From Pseudalgibacter ostreae (GTDB taxonomy: Bacteria; Bacteroidota; Bacteroidia; Flavobacteriales; Flavobacteriaceae), in NCBI RefSeq assembly GCF_042427585.1, contig NZ_JBHMFC010000020.1:1-64000 (forward strand): a stretch of 64,000 nucleotides of DNA, read 5' to 3'. The notes under the pieces are model-generated. The model had not been told where the DNA came from and made no database searches. It saw only the letters and a list, made by a program, of their open reading frames with translations. Positions 1 to 7,525 of this stretch are shown here, piece by piece. Every line of letters begins with the position of its first letter. The stretch's first letter is position 1. The position numbers were made by a program, and so were the translations under genes.

Positions 1-90
1 TCGAAGTCTAGGCTTCACCGTATATATTAACCTTAATTCTCTCTTTTATTCTTTCTGATTATATATCAAATTTAATAAAAGACAAACTTA

Positions 91-220
91 AGCCGTATAT
101 AATTTATTGCTGGCTTTTTGCTTACTTACGAAAGTCCTCGCGGACTTTATTTGTCCGTAATTATTTACTAAATTAGTTGCTTGAAACACGCAACAAACCA
201 TACACATAAACATTGGGCTT
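91..220. repeat. attC-like intergenic element before the first toxin-antitoxin pair
   Basis: This non-coding stretch contains the 14-nt motif TATATAATTTATTG at 96-109, which recurs with one change (TATGTAATTTATTG) at 830-843 after the first toxin gene. It also holds a perfect hairpin, AAAGTCC (131-137) with GGACTTT (142-148), inside a wider TTACG/CGTAA pair (126-130, 156-160). It ends with TTGGGCTT at 213-220, the exact complement of AAGCCCAA at 817-824 beyond the toxin. In integrons the start of a cassette is complementary to the start of its own attC, so the arrangement is suggestive. No integrase is visible, and the rest of 1-283 shows no gene. Confidence 0.35.
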
Positions 221-283
221 CATACTGACAAAAAATCGAACTGAATCATATTTTTTGTACATTTGATTAAAAGAAACTTTAAA

Positions 284-502
284 ATGGACATCCGAACAAC
301 AAAACTTGAACTACTAAAAACGATTTTGGAGACTGAAAACACTGATTTTATCCAAAGAGTAGCTGACTTTGTCAAAAAAGAAAAAGTCGATTTTTGGGAT
401 GAATTGACTTTATTTGAACAAACTGAAATAAAACAGGGTATTGAGGAATTGGATAAAGGTAAAAGGGTTTCTTACGAGTCATTCCTCAAGAAAATTTCTT
501 AA
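284..502 (+). CDS. Putative type II antitoxin
   Basis: Small charged protein of 72 residues starting MDIRTTKLELLK. I chose the ATG at 284 over an upstream TTG at 263 because the second antitoxin in this window (1783) starts the same way, MDI after TTAAA. The protein is helical-looking, with a Lys/Glu-rich C-terminal half (residues around 35-72) of the type that wraps a RelE/ParE toxin. Its stop codon overlaps the start of the downstream toxin in a TAATG junction, the usual sign of translational coupling in toxin-antitoxin operons. The function is inferred from size and position; no DNA-binding motif is obvious. Confidence 0.65.
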   Translation: MDIRTTKLELLKTILETENTDFIQRVADFVKKEKVDFWDELTLFEQTEIKQGIEELDKGKRVSYESFLKKIS

Positions 503-807
503 TGAAAGTCTTTTTATCCGAACTTGCCGAATCAAAACTTCTAAAACTATCTGAATATTTAATCGAAGAGTGGAATTTAAAAACTCGTGACAAGTTTATC
601 TCAAAGCTGAACGATAAAATCAAACAAATATCAAGTCAACTTGATAGTTGTCCGAAATCCTCGGAATTTAAAAATCTTTATAAATGTGTTGTAACAAAGC
701 AAACGACATTTTTCTACAGAATAATAGCTGAGCAAAAAGAAATAGAAATAATTACAATTTTTGACACACGACAAAATCCTGATAAATTACAAAAGGACAT
801 CGATTAA
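502..807 (+). CDS. RelE/ParE-family toxin
   Basis: Protein of 101 residues with the RelE/ParE fold pattern: N-terminal strand MKVFLSELAESKL, two helices with a basic stretch, then the late strands FFYRIIAEQKEIEIITIFDTRQNP. The 'I..IFD.RQ(N/D)P' ending is typical of ParE/RelE toxins of Bacteroidota. RelE members cut mRNA on the ribosome and ParE members poison gyrase; the sequence alone does not decide between them. It is coupled to the preceding antitoxin by a one-base overlap. The two-gene unit is bounded by the inverted repeat TTGGGCTT (213-220) and AAGCCCAA (817-824). Confidence 0.75.
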   Translation: MKVFLSELAESKLLKLSEYLIEEWNLKTRDKFISKLNDKIKQISSQLDSCPKSSEFKNLYKCVVTKQTTFFYRIIAEQKEIEIITIFDTRQNPDKLQKDID

Positions 808-816
808 AAAGTACGA

Positions 817-849
817 AAGCCCAACACCTTATGTAATTTATTGTTACTT
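817..849. repeat. Left half of an attC-like element, interrupted by intron remnant
   Basis: Contains GCCCAAC, which fits the integron inverse core site RYYYAAC and is complementary to the cassette start at 213-220. It is followed by ACC and the shared motif TATGTAATTTATTG (830-843). The element then breaks off where group II intron sequence begins at about 850. A possible right half (ACAAGACCGTTGGC, from about 1689) sits directly after the 3' end of the intron. The interpretation is tentative. Confidence 0.3.
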
Positions 850-1688
850 CTAGCTGGGCGGCAGGCGTCATTTAGGAGGCATGACCATTATTTGGGCTTA
901 TTTACGGAACTCGGGAACCCGTGCCAGGATGCAAAGTGAAATGCACAAATTAGCCAATCTGCTTTTGCATTACACCTTGGATGTTTGGCTTGGAAGATTG
1001 GACCCTTCTATTGAATTTGTATGTTATGCAGATGATATTATCATTCATTGTTCGACACAAGGTCAGGCAGAGCAAAACCTACAGAAGATTAAAGAAAGGG
1101 TGGGGTATTGTGGATTGACATTACATCCAGACAAAACGAAGATCGTATATTGTAAGGATTTTAGAAGGCAACAAAAGTATAAAAAGGTAAAATTTGACTT
1201 TTTAGGGTATACTTTTCAGCCACGCACCTCAAAATCAAAGAAAACAGGGAAACTGTTTTTGGGATTTGATTGTGCAATCAGTATTCAATCAAAATCACGA
1301 ATACTTGAACAGATCAGGAAAATGGAAACCCCAAGAATGCGATGTAACAGTATTACTGGCATTGCAGATCACTTGAACCCAAAACTTCGAGGGTGGATAC
1401 GTTACTTTGGAAAATACCGAGGGTACAGTCTGTCAAAAGTGTTTTATATATTGCGTATAAAGCTGGTAAGATGGGCAAGGTATCACTATAAACGGTATAG
1501 GAATAATCTAACGAAAGCCTATAAATGGTTAGATAGAGTTCGGGAACAATACCCAAGTTTATTTTATCATTGGTACATTGGTTACTCGAATTAAAGGTGT
1601 TAATTGAATAAGAAGAGCCGTATGATGGGAGACTATCTCGTACGGTTCTGTGAGAGGCTCGGGGCGAAACTCCCCTTGTCTACTCGAC
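850..1688 (+). mobile_element. Truncated, internally deleted group II intron (3' part)
   Basis: The 3' end is clear. Domain V is the 34-nt hairpin 1615-1648, beginning GAGCCG and ending CGGTTC. A domain VI stem around GGGGCGAAACTCCCC follows, and the intron ends near CTACTCGAC at 1688. The 5' domains are missing. The first ~65 nt (850-915) match domain I of the second intron fragment in this window (GCTGGGCGGC...AGGCATGAC...GGCTTAT...GGAAC, compare 3399-3460). After that the sequence jumps straight into reverse transcriptase codons, so an internal deletion fused domain I to the open reading frame. This copy cannot splice or move by itself. Confidence 0.8.
881..1594 (+). pseudogene. Group II intron reverse transcriptase/maturase, N-terminally truncated
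   Basis: The open frame gives 237 residues. The first ~20 are translated intron RNA or junction sequence, not real protein. From 'KLANLLLHYTLDVWL' on it follows the reverse transcriptase palm, with the catalytic YADD box at residues 49-52 and 'GLTLHPDKTKIV' after it. It continues through the thumb/maturase X domain ('ITGIADHLNPKLRGWIRYFG', about residues 159-178). The chain ends soon after with no HNH endonuclease domain. Intact members are around 400 or more residues and start with RT motifs 0-4, which are lost here. It is probably non-functional. Confidence 0.8.
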
Positions 1689-1706
1689 ACAAGACCGTTG
1701 GCAAAC
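1689..1706. repeat. Right half of attC-like element at start of second toxin-antitoxin unit
   Basis: Directly after the intron 3' end comes ACAAGACCGTTGGCAAAC. TTGGCAAAC at 1698-1706 is the exact complement of GTTTGCCAA at 2306-2314 beyond the second toxin gene, so the second gene pair is also bounded by an inverted repeat. The GTTGGC core only partly fits the canonical GTTRRRY. Confidence 0.3.
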
Positions 1707-1782
1707 ATAAAAACTCATACACGATAATTAGAGGTTTCAAGAAAAATCACTATTTTTGATAAATGGCAAAAATTGGATTAAA

Positions 1783-2019
1783 ATGGATATAGCAGCTCAA
1801 ATAAAAAATAACTTGATTTCGAGAATTAAGGATTCTAAAGATTTAAATTTTTTGAAAGCTCTTCAAACAATATTTGATTCATCCGAACAGGAATTATACC
1901 AATTATCTTCTGAACAGAAAGATGCTATTTCAATTGGTAGAAAACAAATAAAAAAAGGTCAGTTTTCAAGTAACGAATCTGTAATTTCTGAAATGAAAGA
2001 ATGGCTAACAAAAAAATAA
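1783..2019 (+). CDS. Putative type II antitoxin (second module)
   Basis: Protein of 78 residues, MDIAAQIKNNLISRIKDSKDLNFLKALQ..., starting at the ATG at 1783; an in-frame ATG at 1756 is also possible. A Glu/Gln-rich middle is followed by 'SIGRKQIKKGQFSSNESVI.EMKEWL', an ending widespread in Bacteroidota antitoxins paired with ParE/RelE toxins. The last 19 bases overlap the start of the toxin gene. It resembles the first antitoxin in plan but is clearly divergent, so this is not a recent duplication. Confidence 0.7.
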   Translation: MDIAAQIKNNLISRIKDSKDLNFLKALQTIFDSSEQELYQLSSEQKDAISIGRKQIKKGQFSSNESVISEMKEWLTKK

Positions 2020-2300
2020 TTTGGTCAGATATAGCCAAATCGGAGTTTCGGGGCATTCTTGAATTGTATATTGAAAGAAATAAAACCGCTACATATAGTT
2101 TAAAACTTCTTGATGAAACAGAAGATTTATTAAAAACTTTCTCAAAAAACGAATTTATTGGACGATTAACATCAAATAAAAAAACACGGGTAATACCAAT
2201 GAAAGTCTATTTAATTTTTTATGAAATAAAAGAAGATACCATTGAAATAGTTTCATTCTGGGATAATAGACAAGACAATAAAAAAATTAACATCAAATAA
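2001..2300 (+). CDS. RelE/ParE-family toxin (second module)
   Basis: Protein of 99 residues: MANKKIIWSDIAKSEFRGILELYIERNKTA. A central basic segment (KKTRVIPMKVYLIFYEI) is followed by the ending 'IEIVSFWDNRQD'. The W-S-x-x-A start and F.D.RQ ending match the RelE/ParE superfamily, such as ParE-type toxins annotated in Flavobacteriia. The ATG at 2001 lies inside the antitoxin frame, a typical coupled pair. The target, ribosome or gyrase, cannot be told from sequence. Confidence 0.75.
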   Translation: MANKKIIWSDIAKSEFRGILELYIERNKTATYSLKLLDETEDLLKTFSKNEFIGRLTSNKKTRVIPMKVYLIFYEIKEDTIEIVSFWDNRQDNKKINIK

Positions 2301-2305
2301 ATTAA

Positions 2306-2365
2306 GTTTGCCAAAATAACTAAGTATTCGGCTCGCCGATAGGCTAGAGCTGAATATGGTGTTGA
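2306..2365. repeat. attC-like hairpin element after second toxin-antitoxin pair
   Basis: GTTTGCCAA (2306-2314) complements TTGGCAAAC at 1698-1706. It is followed by an imperfect 10-bp stem, TATTCGGCTC paired with GAGCTGAATA (one G:T), enclosing GCCGATAGGCTA, and then GGTGTTGAC. The plan (outer arm complementary to the cassette start, inner stem with a small loop, GTTG end) resembles an attC recombination site. It has decayed or non-canonical core boxes. Confidence 0.35.
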
Positions 2366-2586
2366 CGCATCCGGTTGATTTGCCACTCTATGGGTAAAAC
2401 GATGGCTGGGGAGAAGGGTAATAGGAGGTTCTATTGTTTTTTACCTGCTAAACAGGTATCGAACTTACTCCATTTTAAATTTTATTTTGGTTTTTAGGTG
2501 TTTCTTTTTCTAAAAGTGTTGGTTTTTAGCGTTTCATTTTGAGGTTTAGGCATAGCAGGGCCTGTCCGCAGGTGCAGATTGTTTTT
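2366..2586. other. Non-coding remnant between the attC-like element and the transposase tail
   Basis: No coding frame is supported here. The sequence around 2547-2575 (GGCATAGCAGGGCCTGTCC and neighbours) lies just outside the transposase remnant and may be the terminal part of the same insertion sequence. I base this only on adjacency and on resemblance to ends of Bacteroidota IS91-like elements. Confidence 0.25.
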
Positions 2587-2754
2587 TTAGCTGCTTAAAT
2601 TCAATTTTCTATCTTTTAATAAAATGCGCCAATTCTCGGGAGATCCACGATCATTGAACAGCAGAATCGTATGCAATCTTCCTTTTTTACAGATAGGACA
2701 TCGGCGGTGCAAAAGGGGCTCTTTTGTTAGGGCAACCTCTATTTTTACCGTAGC
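2587..2754 (-). pseudogene. C-terminal remnant of an IS91-like transposase
   Basis: Reading the minus strand from 2754 to the TAA at 2587-2589 gives about 55 codons, including 'LHRRCPICKKGRLHTILLF' followed by 'NDRGSPENW'. A CPxC-K-GR zinc-binding tail followed by a short acidic/aromatic stretch is what IS91-type (Y1/Y2 HUH) transposases of Bacteroidota carry at the C-terminus. No start codon or catalytic domain remains, and a stop (2755-2757) closes the frame upstream. It is a dead fragment marking past IS activity beside the cassette-like genes. Confidence 0.55.
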
Positions 2755-3131
2755 TTAGCCCCTTAATAGTTCCGAACTAAATAACAAACATCGAAAAACC
2801 AAGCAGAACTTAAAAAGCACTATACACAACAACAACAACATATTGGGTATTATGAAAATAATAAAAAAGTAATTGGAATTAACTTTGTTAAAATTAATAA
2901 AGATTGTTTTAATAAATCTGAATGGGTACTTAATTAATGGTTTATACAGACTTCCGATTATGAAGGTCAATGAAAAACTTATTTATTTGACAGAATAGTT
3001 ATTGATAAATAACGGTTTAGAACAATATATAAAAATAATAGCGGTTTAATCGCTAAACAGAAAGCAAGTAAATATAAAAAAGGTCTGTATTAAACCGAAA
3101 AATTAGTGCATAAATCCGCTACTTTCCATAC
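2755..3131. other. AT-rich spacer, no supported gene
   Basis: Between the transposase remnant and the second intron fragment the sequence is AT-rich. A 71-codon minus-strand frame at 2755-2970 is of low complexity (Phe/Ile/Leu rich) and has no recognisable family. A short plus-strand run around 2850-2937 (YYENNKKVIGINFVKIN...) also has no clear start. I do not call either as a gene. Confidence 0.4.
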
Positions 3132-3570
3132 GTGTGCCGAGAGTAACGACCGGCTGAAAGTCGTTACGTAACTGTTTATGAGATGGTGGAACCGACCCAC
3201 CGATGTTGTCCTACAGGGGAGCGCATCAAACCCCCCATAAGGTGCTTTGGTAAAGAGCCCAGGTATTGAGCGTGGTCAGGTATAAATAATGGAGATGAAT
3301 GCAAATGAACCTCTGATGAAGTGTCGAGAAAGTGCAACCTTCTGTCAAAAGTGTTTGAAGTATGACAAACATTATAAGTCCAGCCGTCACCTGTTTATTG
3401 GCTGGGCGGCAACCGTAGTATACGAGGCATGACATCTATCTAGGCTTATAGATGGAACACAGGAAGCCTTACATTAATGCCAAAGGGAAAAATCAAGTAG
3501 AATAATTGCAAAATGATTAGCAATGTAGTGTAAGGTGGCGGGCTACCCCGCAGTAGTATTCAATGCACCA
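3132..3570 (+). mobile_element. Group II intron 5' fragment (domain I region)
   Basis: The start GTGTGCC at 3132 fits the group II 5' boundary (GUGYG). The following ~430 nt are GC-richer and highly structured: a CGACCGGCTGAAAGTCG stem, GGTGGAACCGACCCACC, CTGGGCGGC, and AGGCATGACATCTAT.CTAGGCTT.ATAGATGGAAC with an ATCTAT/ATAGAT stem that probably presents EBS1. It ends with GGCGGGCTACCCCGC. Part of this (3399-3460) matches the domain I piece in the fragment at 850-915. No reverse transcriptase frame and no domain V follow, so it is a 5' remnant. The 3' limit is approximate. Confidence 0.65.
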
Positions 3571-3706
3571 ATACAATAAGCCATAGCTGAACATTGTGCG
3601 CTCTATTTCGCCAAATCTAGAATTACAAAATAATATTAAGCGACCAATTAGTTTAAGAAAACTAACAGACTTAAACAACAAAGTTAATCTCACATATTTT
3701 AAAAAC

Positions 3707-3739
3707 TGGATAGAAAAACAATTAATGCTTTTCTATCCA
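3707..3739 (-). terminator. Rho-independent terminator of purL
   Basis: A perfect 11-bp inverted repeat, TGGATAGAAAA (3707-3717) with TTTTCTATCCA (3729-3739), forms a hairpin with an 11-nt loop. On the minus strand it is followed by GTTTTTAAAAT, a T-run. The stem includes the last codons and the stop of purL, so coding and termination signals overlap. Confidence 0.7.
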
Positions 3740-6700
3740 ATTTTTTGCATTTACAAACGCTTCTAACCAAGGCGACACCTCATCTTGTCTGCCCTCTGGG
3801 TAATGTGCCCAGTTCCATTGGAAGATAGATCGTTCAATATGTGGCATAGTTACTAAATGCCGTCCTGTTTTATCACACATCATGGCTGTATTAAAATCAG
3901 ATCCATTTGGATTTGCAGGATAGCCTTCGTAACCATATTTGGCTACAATATGATATCGGTCTTCAGTATATGGTAATGTAAATTTGCCTTCACCATGGGA
4001 AATCCAAACCCCTAAGGTGCTTCCGGCCAAGCTCGATAACATGATGGAGTTGTTTTCCTGTATTTTTACAGATGTAAAACCACTTTCGTGCTTTTTCGAA
4101 TCGTTATAACTTAGTTTTCCATGACTCTCATGTTCAGGATTTACTAAATCCAATTCCATCCATAGTTGTGCTCCGTTACAGATACCTACAGAAAGCGTGT
4201 CTTCTCTTTTAAAGAAATCTTGAATCACTTTATTGGCTTTTTCATTGTATTTAATAGCGCCAGCCCAGCCTTTTGCAGAGCCCAGCACATCGGAGTTGCT
4301 AAAGCCTCCCACAGCGCCTAAAAACTGGATGTCTTCTAAGGTTTCACGTCCCGATATTAAATCGGTCATGTGTACATCTTTTACATCAAATCCCGCTAAA
4401 TACATGGCGTTTGCCATTTCACGTTCAGAATTACTGCCTTTTTCTCTAAGAATAGCTGCTTTGGGCCTTGTTTTTCCTGCCGTTGGTAATTTTCCTGTAA
4501 AATGTTCAGGGAATGTATAGGCTAAAGCTTGGTTCTTATAATTATCAAACCGGTCCTTAGCTAAACCATTGGCGGTTTGCTTTTGGTCTAAAAGAAAAGA
4601 GGTTTTATACCAAACATCTCTAGTTTCGGCAACATTAAAGCTGAAGGCATCATCATGGTTCTTAATGGTTACGGTTCCCGAAGGATTTACTGAGCCTATG
4701 TTGAAAAAAGGAATGTTGTTTTCAGATAAAATAGGCTCTATAGACGCATCTGCTTGAAAAACAATTCCTGAATTCTCAGAAAATAAAAGCTTTATAGAAT
4801 CGTCTTCTTTCAATCCTGATAGATCAAAATCTGCACCTAAATTAATATCTGCAAAACAGAGCTCTAAAAGCGTTGTAATTAATCCACCAGACGCTACATC
4901 GTGTCCTGCTTTAACTTTATCGGTTTTAATTAGATTTTGGATGGTATTAAAAACCGTTTTTACAAACGCTGGATCTTTTACATTAGGGGTATCACTTCCA
5001 ATGGCATTTAAAACTTGATTGAAAGAACTTCCACCCAATTTAAAATTATCTTGCGAGATGTTAATGTAGTAAATGGCACCAGAATTTTGTTTTAAAACGG
5101 GTTCTACAACTTTTGTAATATCATTACAGTTGGCCCCCGCTGAAATAATTACGGTTCCAGGAGAGATGACATCGCCATCGGGGTATTTTTGTTTCATGGA
5201 AAGCGAATCTTTCCCTGTAGGCACATTAATGCCTAAATCTATAGCAAATTCTGAAACTGCTTGAACAGCCTCGTACAACCGCGCATCTTCACCTTCATTT
5301 TTACAGGGCCACATCCAGTTTGCCGATAAAGAAACAGATTGTAAGCCATCTTTTAAAGGGGCCCAGACCATGTTTGTTAAAGATTCTGTAATAGCATTTC
5401 TACTACCAGCTGCAGGGTTGATTAATCCCGAAATAGGGGCATGGCCGATAGAGGTGGCAACACCTTCTTTACCTTTATAGTCTAGCGCCATAACACCTAC
5501 ATTATTTAGAGGTAACTGTAGAGCGCCAACACATTGTTGCTTTGCTACTTTACCACCAACACAGCGGTCTACTTTATTTGTTAACCAATCTTTACAACCT
5601 ACAGCTTCTAACTGTAAAACTTGATTTAAGTAGATGTATAAGTTTTTGGTTTTATAGCGTGGGTTTTTATAGTTTCTAACAACTGTTTTGTCTGTTAAAA
5701 TTGTTTTTGGAGAACTTCCAAACATATCTTCTAAAGCAAGGTCCATAGGTTTGTCTCCGTGGGTCTTAGATTCGAAAGTAAAGCGATTGTCGCCAGTAAC
5801 ATCACCAACGGTGTACATGGGCGAACGCTCGCGATCTGCAATTTTATGTAGGGTGTCTATATGTTTTTCACTAATCACCAATCCCATACGTTCTTGAGAT
5901 TCGTTGCCAATTATTTCTTTGGAAGAAAGAGTTGGGTCGCCAACAGGCAATTTATCTAAATTGATATGTCCACCTGTATCTTCAACCAATTCCGATAAAC
6001 AATTTAAATGTCCGCCAGCACCATGATCATGAATAGAAACAATAAAATTTTCATCGCTTTCTACCATGCCACGAATGGCATTGGCAGCACGTTTTTGCAT
6101 TTCTGGATTAGAACGTTGCACGGCATTTAACTCAATTCCTGAAGCAAATTCTCCAGTATCTGCAGAGGAAACTGCTGCACCGCCCATTCCAATTCTATAG
6201 TTTTCGCCACCCAGAATTACAATTTTATCCCCTTCTTTAGGCGTGTCTTTTAAAGCTTGTTCCGCTTTGCCGTAGCCTATGCCTCCTGCTTGCATGATTA
6301 CCTTATCGAATCCTAGTTTCCTAGCTTTTGAAGTGCTAGAAGAGTCATTCTCCTCATGCTCGAAAGTTAAAACAGAGCCCGTAATTAAAGGTTGTCCAAA
6401 TTTATTTCCAAAATCTGAAGCACCATTGGACGCTTTTATTAAAATATCCATGGGGGTTTGGTAAAGCCATTTTCTAGCTTCAAACTTTTGCTCCCAAGGC
6501 CTGCCTTTAGAGGAGTTGGTTGGGGCTTCTAAACGAGAATAAGAGGTCATGTAAACCGCTGTTCCTGCTAAAGGTAAGGACCCTTTTCCGCCAGCAAGCC
6601 TATCTCTAATTTCTCCCCCAGCACCCGTTGCAGCACCATTAAAAGGCTCTACGGTTGTTGGAAAGTTATGAGTTTCTGCCTTAAGCGAAATAACCGATTC

Positions 6701-7414
6701 AAAATCTTTAGTAGTGTAGTACTCTGGAATATCAGCACGTTTAGGTGCAAATTGTTCCACTTTTGGCCCTTTTATAAAGGCTACATTATCTTTATAGGCC
6801 GAAACAATATCGTTAGGATGTTGCTTCGAAGTTTCTTTAATTAACTTGAAAAGTGACACGGGTTTTTCCTCACCATCGATTACAAACGTGCCGTTAAAAA
6901 TTTTATGGCGACAGTGTTCGCTGTTCACTTGTGAAAATCCAAAAACCTCGGAATCTGTAAGGGGGCGGCCAATTTTTTTGGAAACCTCTTCCAGATAGAC
7001 AATCTCTTCTTCATTCAACGATAGGCCTTCTTGCTCATTATAAGCTGAGATATCTTGAATGTTAAGAATGGTTTCTGGTTGGATATCGACGGTAAAGGTG
7101 TTTTGGCCTAAACTGTTAAATTTTTCAGAAATCATAGGGTCGAACGCTATGAAATCTTTAGAAACCGCTTTAAATTCTTCAATTCTTAGAATATCGTAAA
7201 TCCCCATATTTTGAGTAATCTCAACGGCATTCGTACTCCATGGTGTTATCATGGCAGCACGTGGCCCTATAAAAAAAGCATCTAAAGTAGTTTGCTCAAT
7301 TTTAGGTTGATTACCAAATAACCATACTAATTTGGAGATGGTTTCGGTCGATAATTCTTTTGTTGTTTGAACAGCAAATACTTTACTGGTTACGTTTCCA
7401 AAGAAATGAATCAT
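3722..7414 (-). CDS. purL: Phosphoribosylformylglycinamidine synthase, single-chain type
   Basis: This enzyme converts FGAR plus glutamine and ATP to FGAM, the fourth step of purine synthesis in the cytoplasm. The 1230-residue length fits the large fused form (linker, two AIR-synthase-like halves and a C-terminal glutaminase). The FGAR/ATP half shows 'FSQVNSEHCRHKIFNG' and 'LKAETHNFPTTVEPFNGAA'. The class I glutaminase triad is visible as Cys1079 in GICNGAQ, His1192 and Glu1194 in PHIER. The second Cys often seen in this motif (GVCNGCQ) is Ala, but the nucleophile itself is kept. It is monocistronic, with its own promoter-like box and terminator. Confidence 0.97.
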   Translation of the reverse strand: MIHFFGNVTSKVFAVQTTKELSTETISKLVWLFGNQPKIEQTTLDAFFIGPRAAMITPWSTNAVEITQNMGIYDILRIEEFKAVSKDFIAFDPMISEKFNSLGQNTFTVDIQPETILNIQDISAYNEQEGLSLNEEEIVYLEEVSKKIGRPLTDSEVFGFSQVNSEHCRHKIFNGTFVIDGEEKPVSLFKLIKETSKQHPNDIVSAYKDNVAFIKGPKVEQFAPKRADIPEYYTTKDFESVISLKAETHNFPTTVEPFNGAATGAGGEIRDRLAGGKGSLPLAGTAVYMTSYSRLEAPTNSSKGRPWEQKFEARKWLYQTPMDILIKASNGASDFGNKFGQPLITGSVLTFEHEENDSSSTSKARKLGFDKVIMQAGGIGYGKAEQALKDTPKEGDKIVILGGENYRIGMGGAAVSSADTGEFASGIELNAVQRSNPEMQKRAANAIRGMVESDENFIVSIHDHGAGGHLNCLSELVEDTGGHINLDKLPVGDPTLSSKEIIGNESQERMGLVISEKHIDTLHKIADRERSPMYTVGDVTGDNRFTFESKTHGDKPMDLALEDMFGSSPKTILTDKTVVRNYKNPRYKTKNLYIYLNQVLQLEAVGCKDWLTNKVDRCVGGKVAKQQCVGALQLPLNNVGVMALDYKGKEGVATSIGHAPISGLINPAAGSRNAITESLTNMVWAPLKDGLQSVSLSANWMWPCKNEGEDARLYEAVQAVSEFAIDLGINVPTGKDSLSMKQKYPDGDVISPGTVIISAGANCNDITKVVEPVLKQNSGAIYYINISQDNFKLGGSSFNQVLNAIGSDTPNVKDPAFVKTVFNTIQNLIKTDKVKAGHDVASGGLITTLLELCFADINLGADFDLSGLKEDDSIKLLFSENSGIVFQADASIEPILSENNIPFFNIGSVNPSGTVTIKNHDDAFSFNVAETRDVWYKTSFLLDQKQTANGLAKDRFDNYKNQALAYTFPEHFTGKLPTAGKTRPKAAILREKGSNSEREMANAMYLAGFDVKDVHMTDLISGRETLEDIQFLGAVGGFSNSDVLGSAKGWAGAIKYNEKANKVIQDFFKREDTLSVGICNGAQLWMELDLVNPEHESHGKLSYNDSKKHESGFTSVKIQENNSIMLSSLAGSTLGVWISHGEGKFTLPYTEDRYHIVAKYGYEGYPANPNGSDFNTAMMCDKTGRHLVTMPHIERSIFQWNWAHYPEGRQDEVSPWLEAFVNAKNWIEKH

Positions 7415-7445
7415 TGTGTCTTGATTTGTGAGTTTAAATAATTTG

Positions 7446-7453
7446 CAAATTTA
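7446..7453 (-). promoter_or_regulatory. Bacteroidota -7 box upstream of purL
   Basis: On the minus strand TAAATTTG matches the Bacteroidota -7 consensus TAnnTTTG exactly. It lies about 32-39 bases before the purL start codon. A good -33 TTTG is not evident. No PurR-like operator or riboswitch is apparent in the short leader. Confidence 0.4.
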
Positions 7454-7525
7454 CAATTTTTTACTGATTATATTTTTGCTTTTTTATGAAAGGCCTAGCT
7501 TTTATATCGTTTTTTAAAAGGCTTA

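Noticed and set aside
881..943. Start of the intron-encoded protein at 881
   Set aside because: The first ~20 codons match intron domain I RNA (as at 3430-3460) and not reverse transcriptase, so the ATG at 881 is not a genuine start.
2755..2970. 71-codon minus-strand hydrophobic open frame
   Set aside because: Low-complexity Phe/Ile translation of AT-rich DNA beside a transposase relic; no ribosome-site or family support.
3226..3435. 69-codon minus-strand open frame within the second intron fragment
   Set aside because: It lies over structured intron RNA on the opposite strand and has no protein family resemblance.
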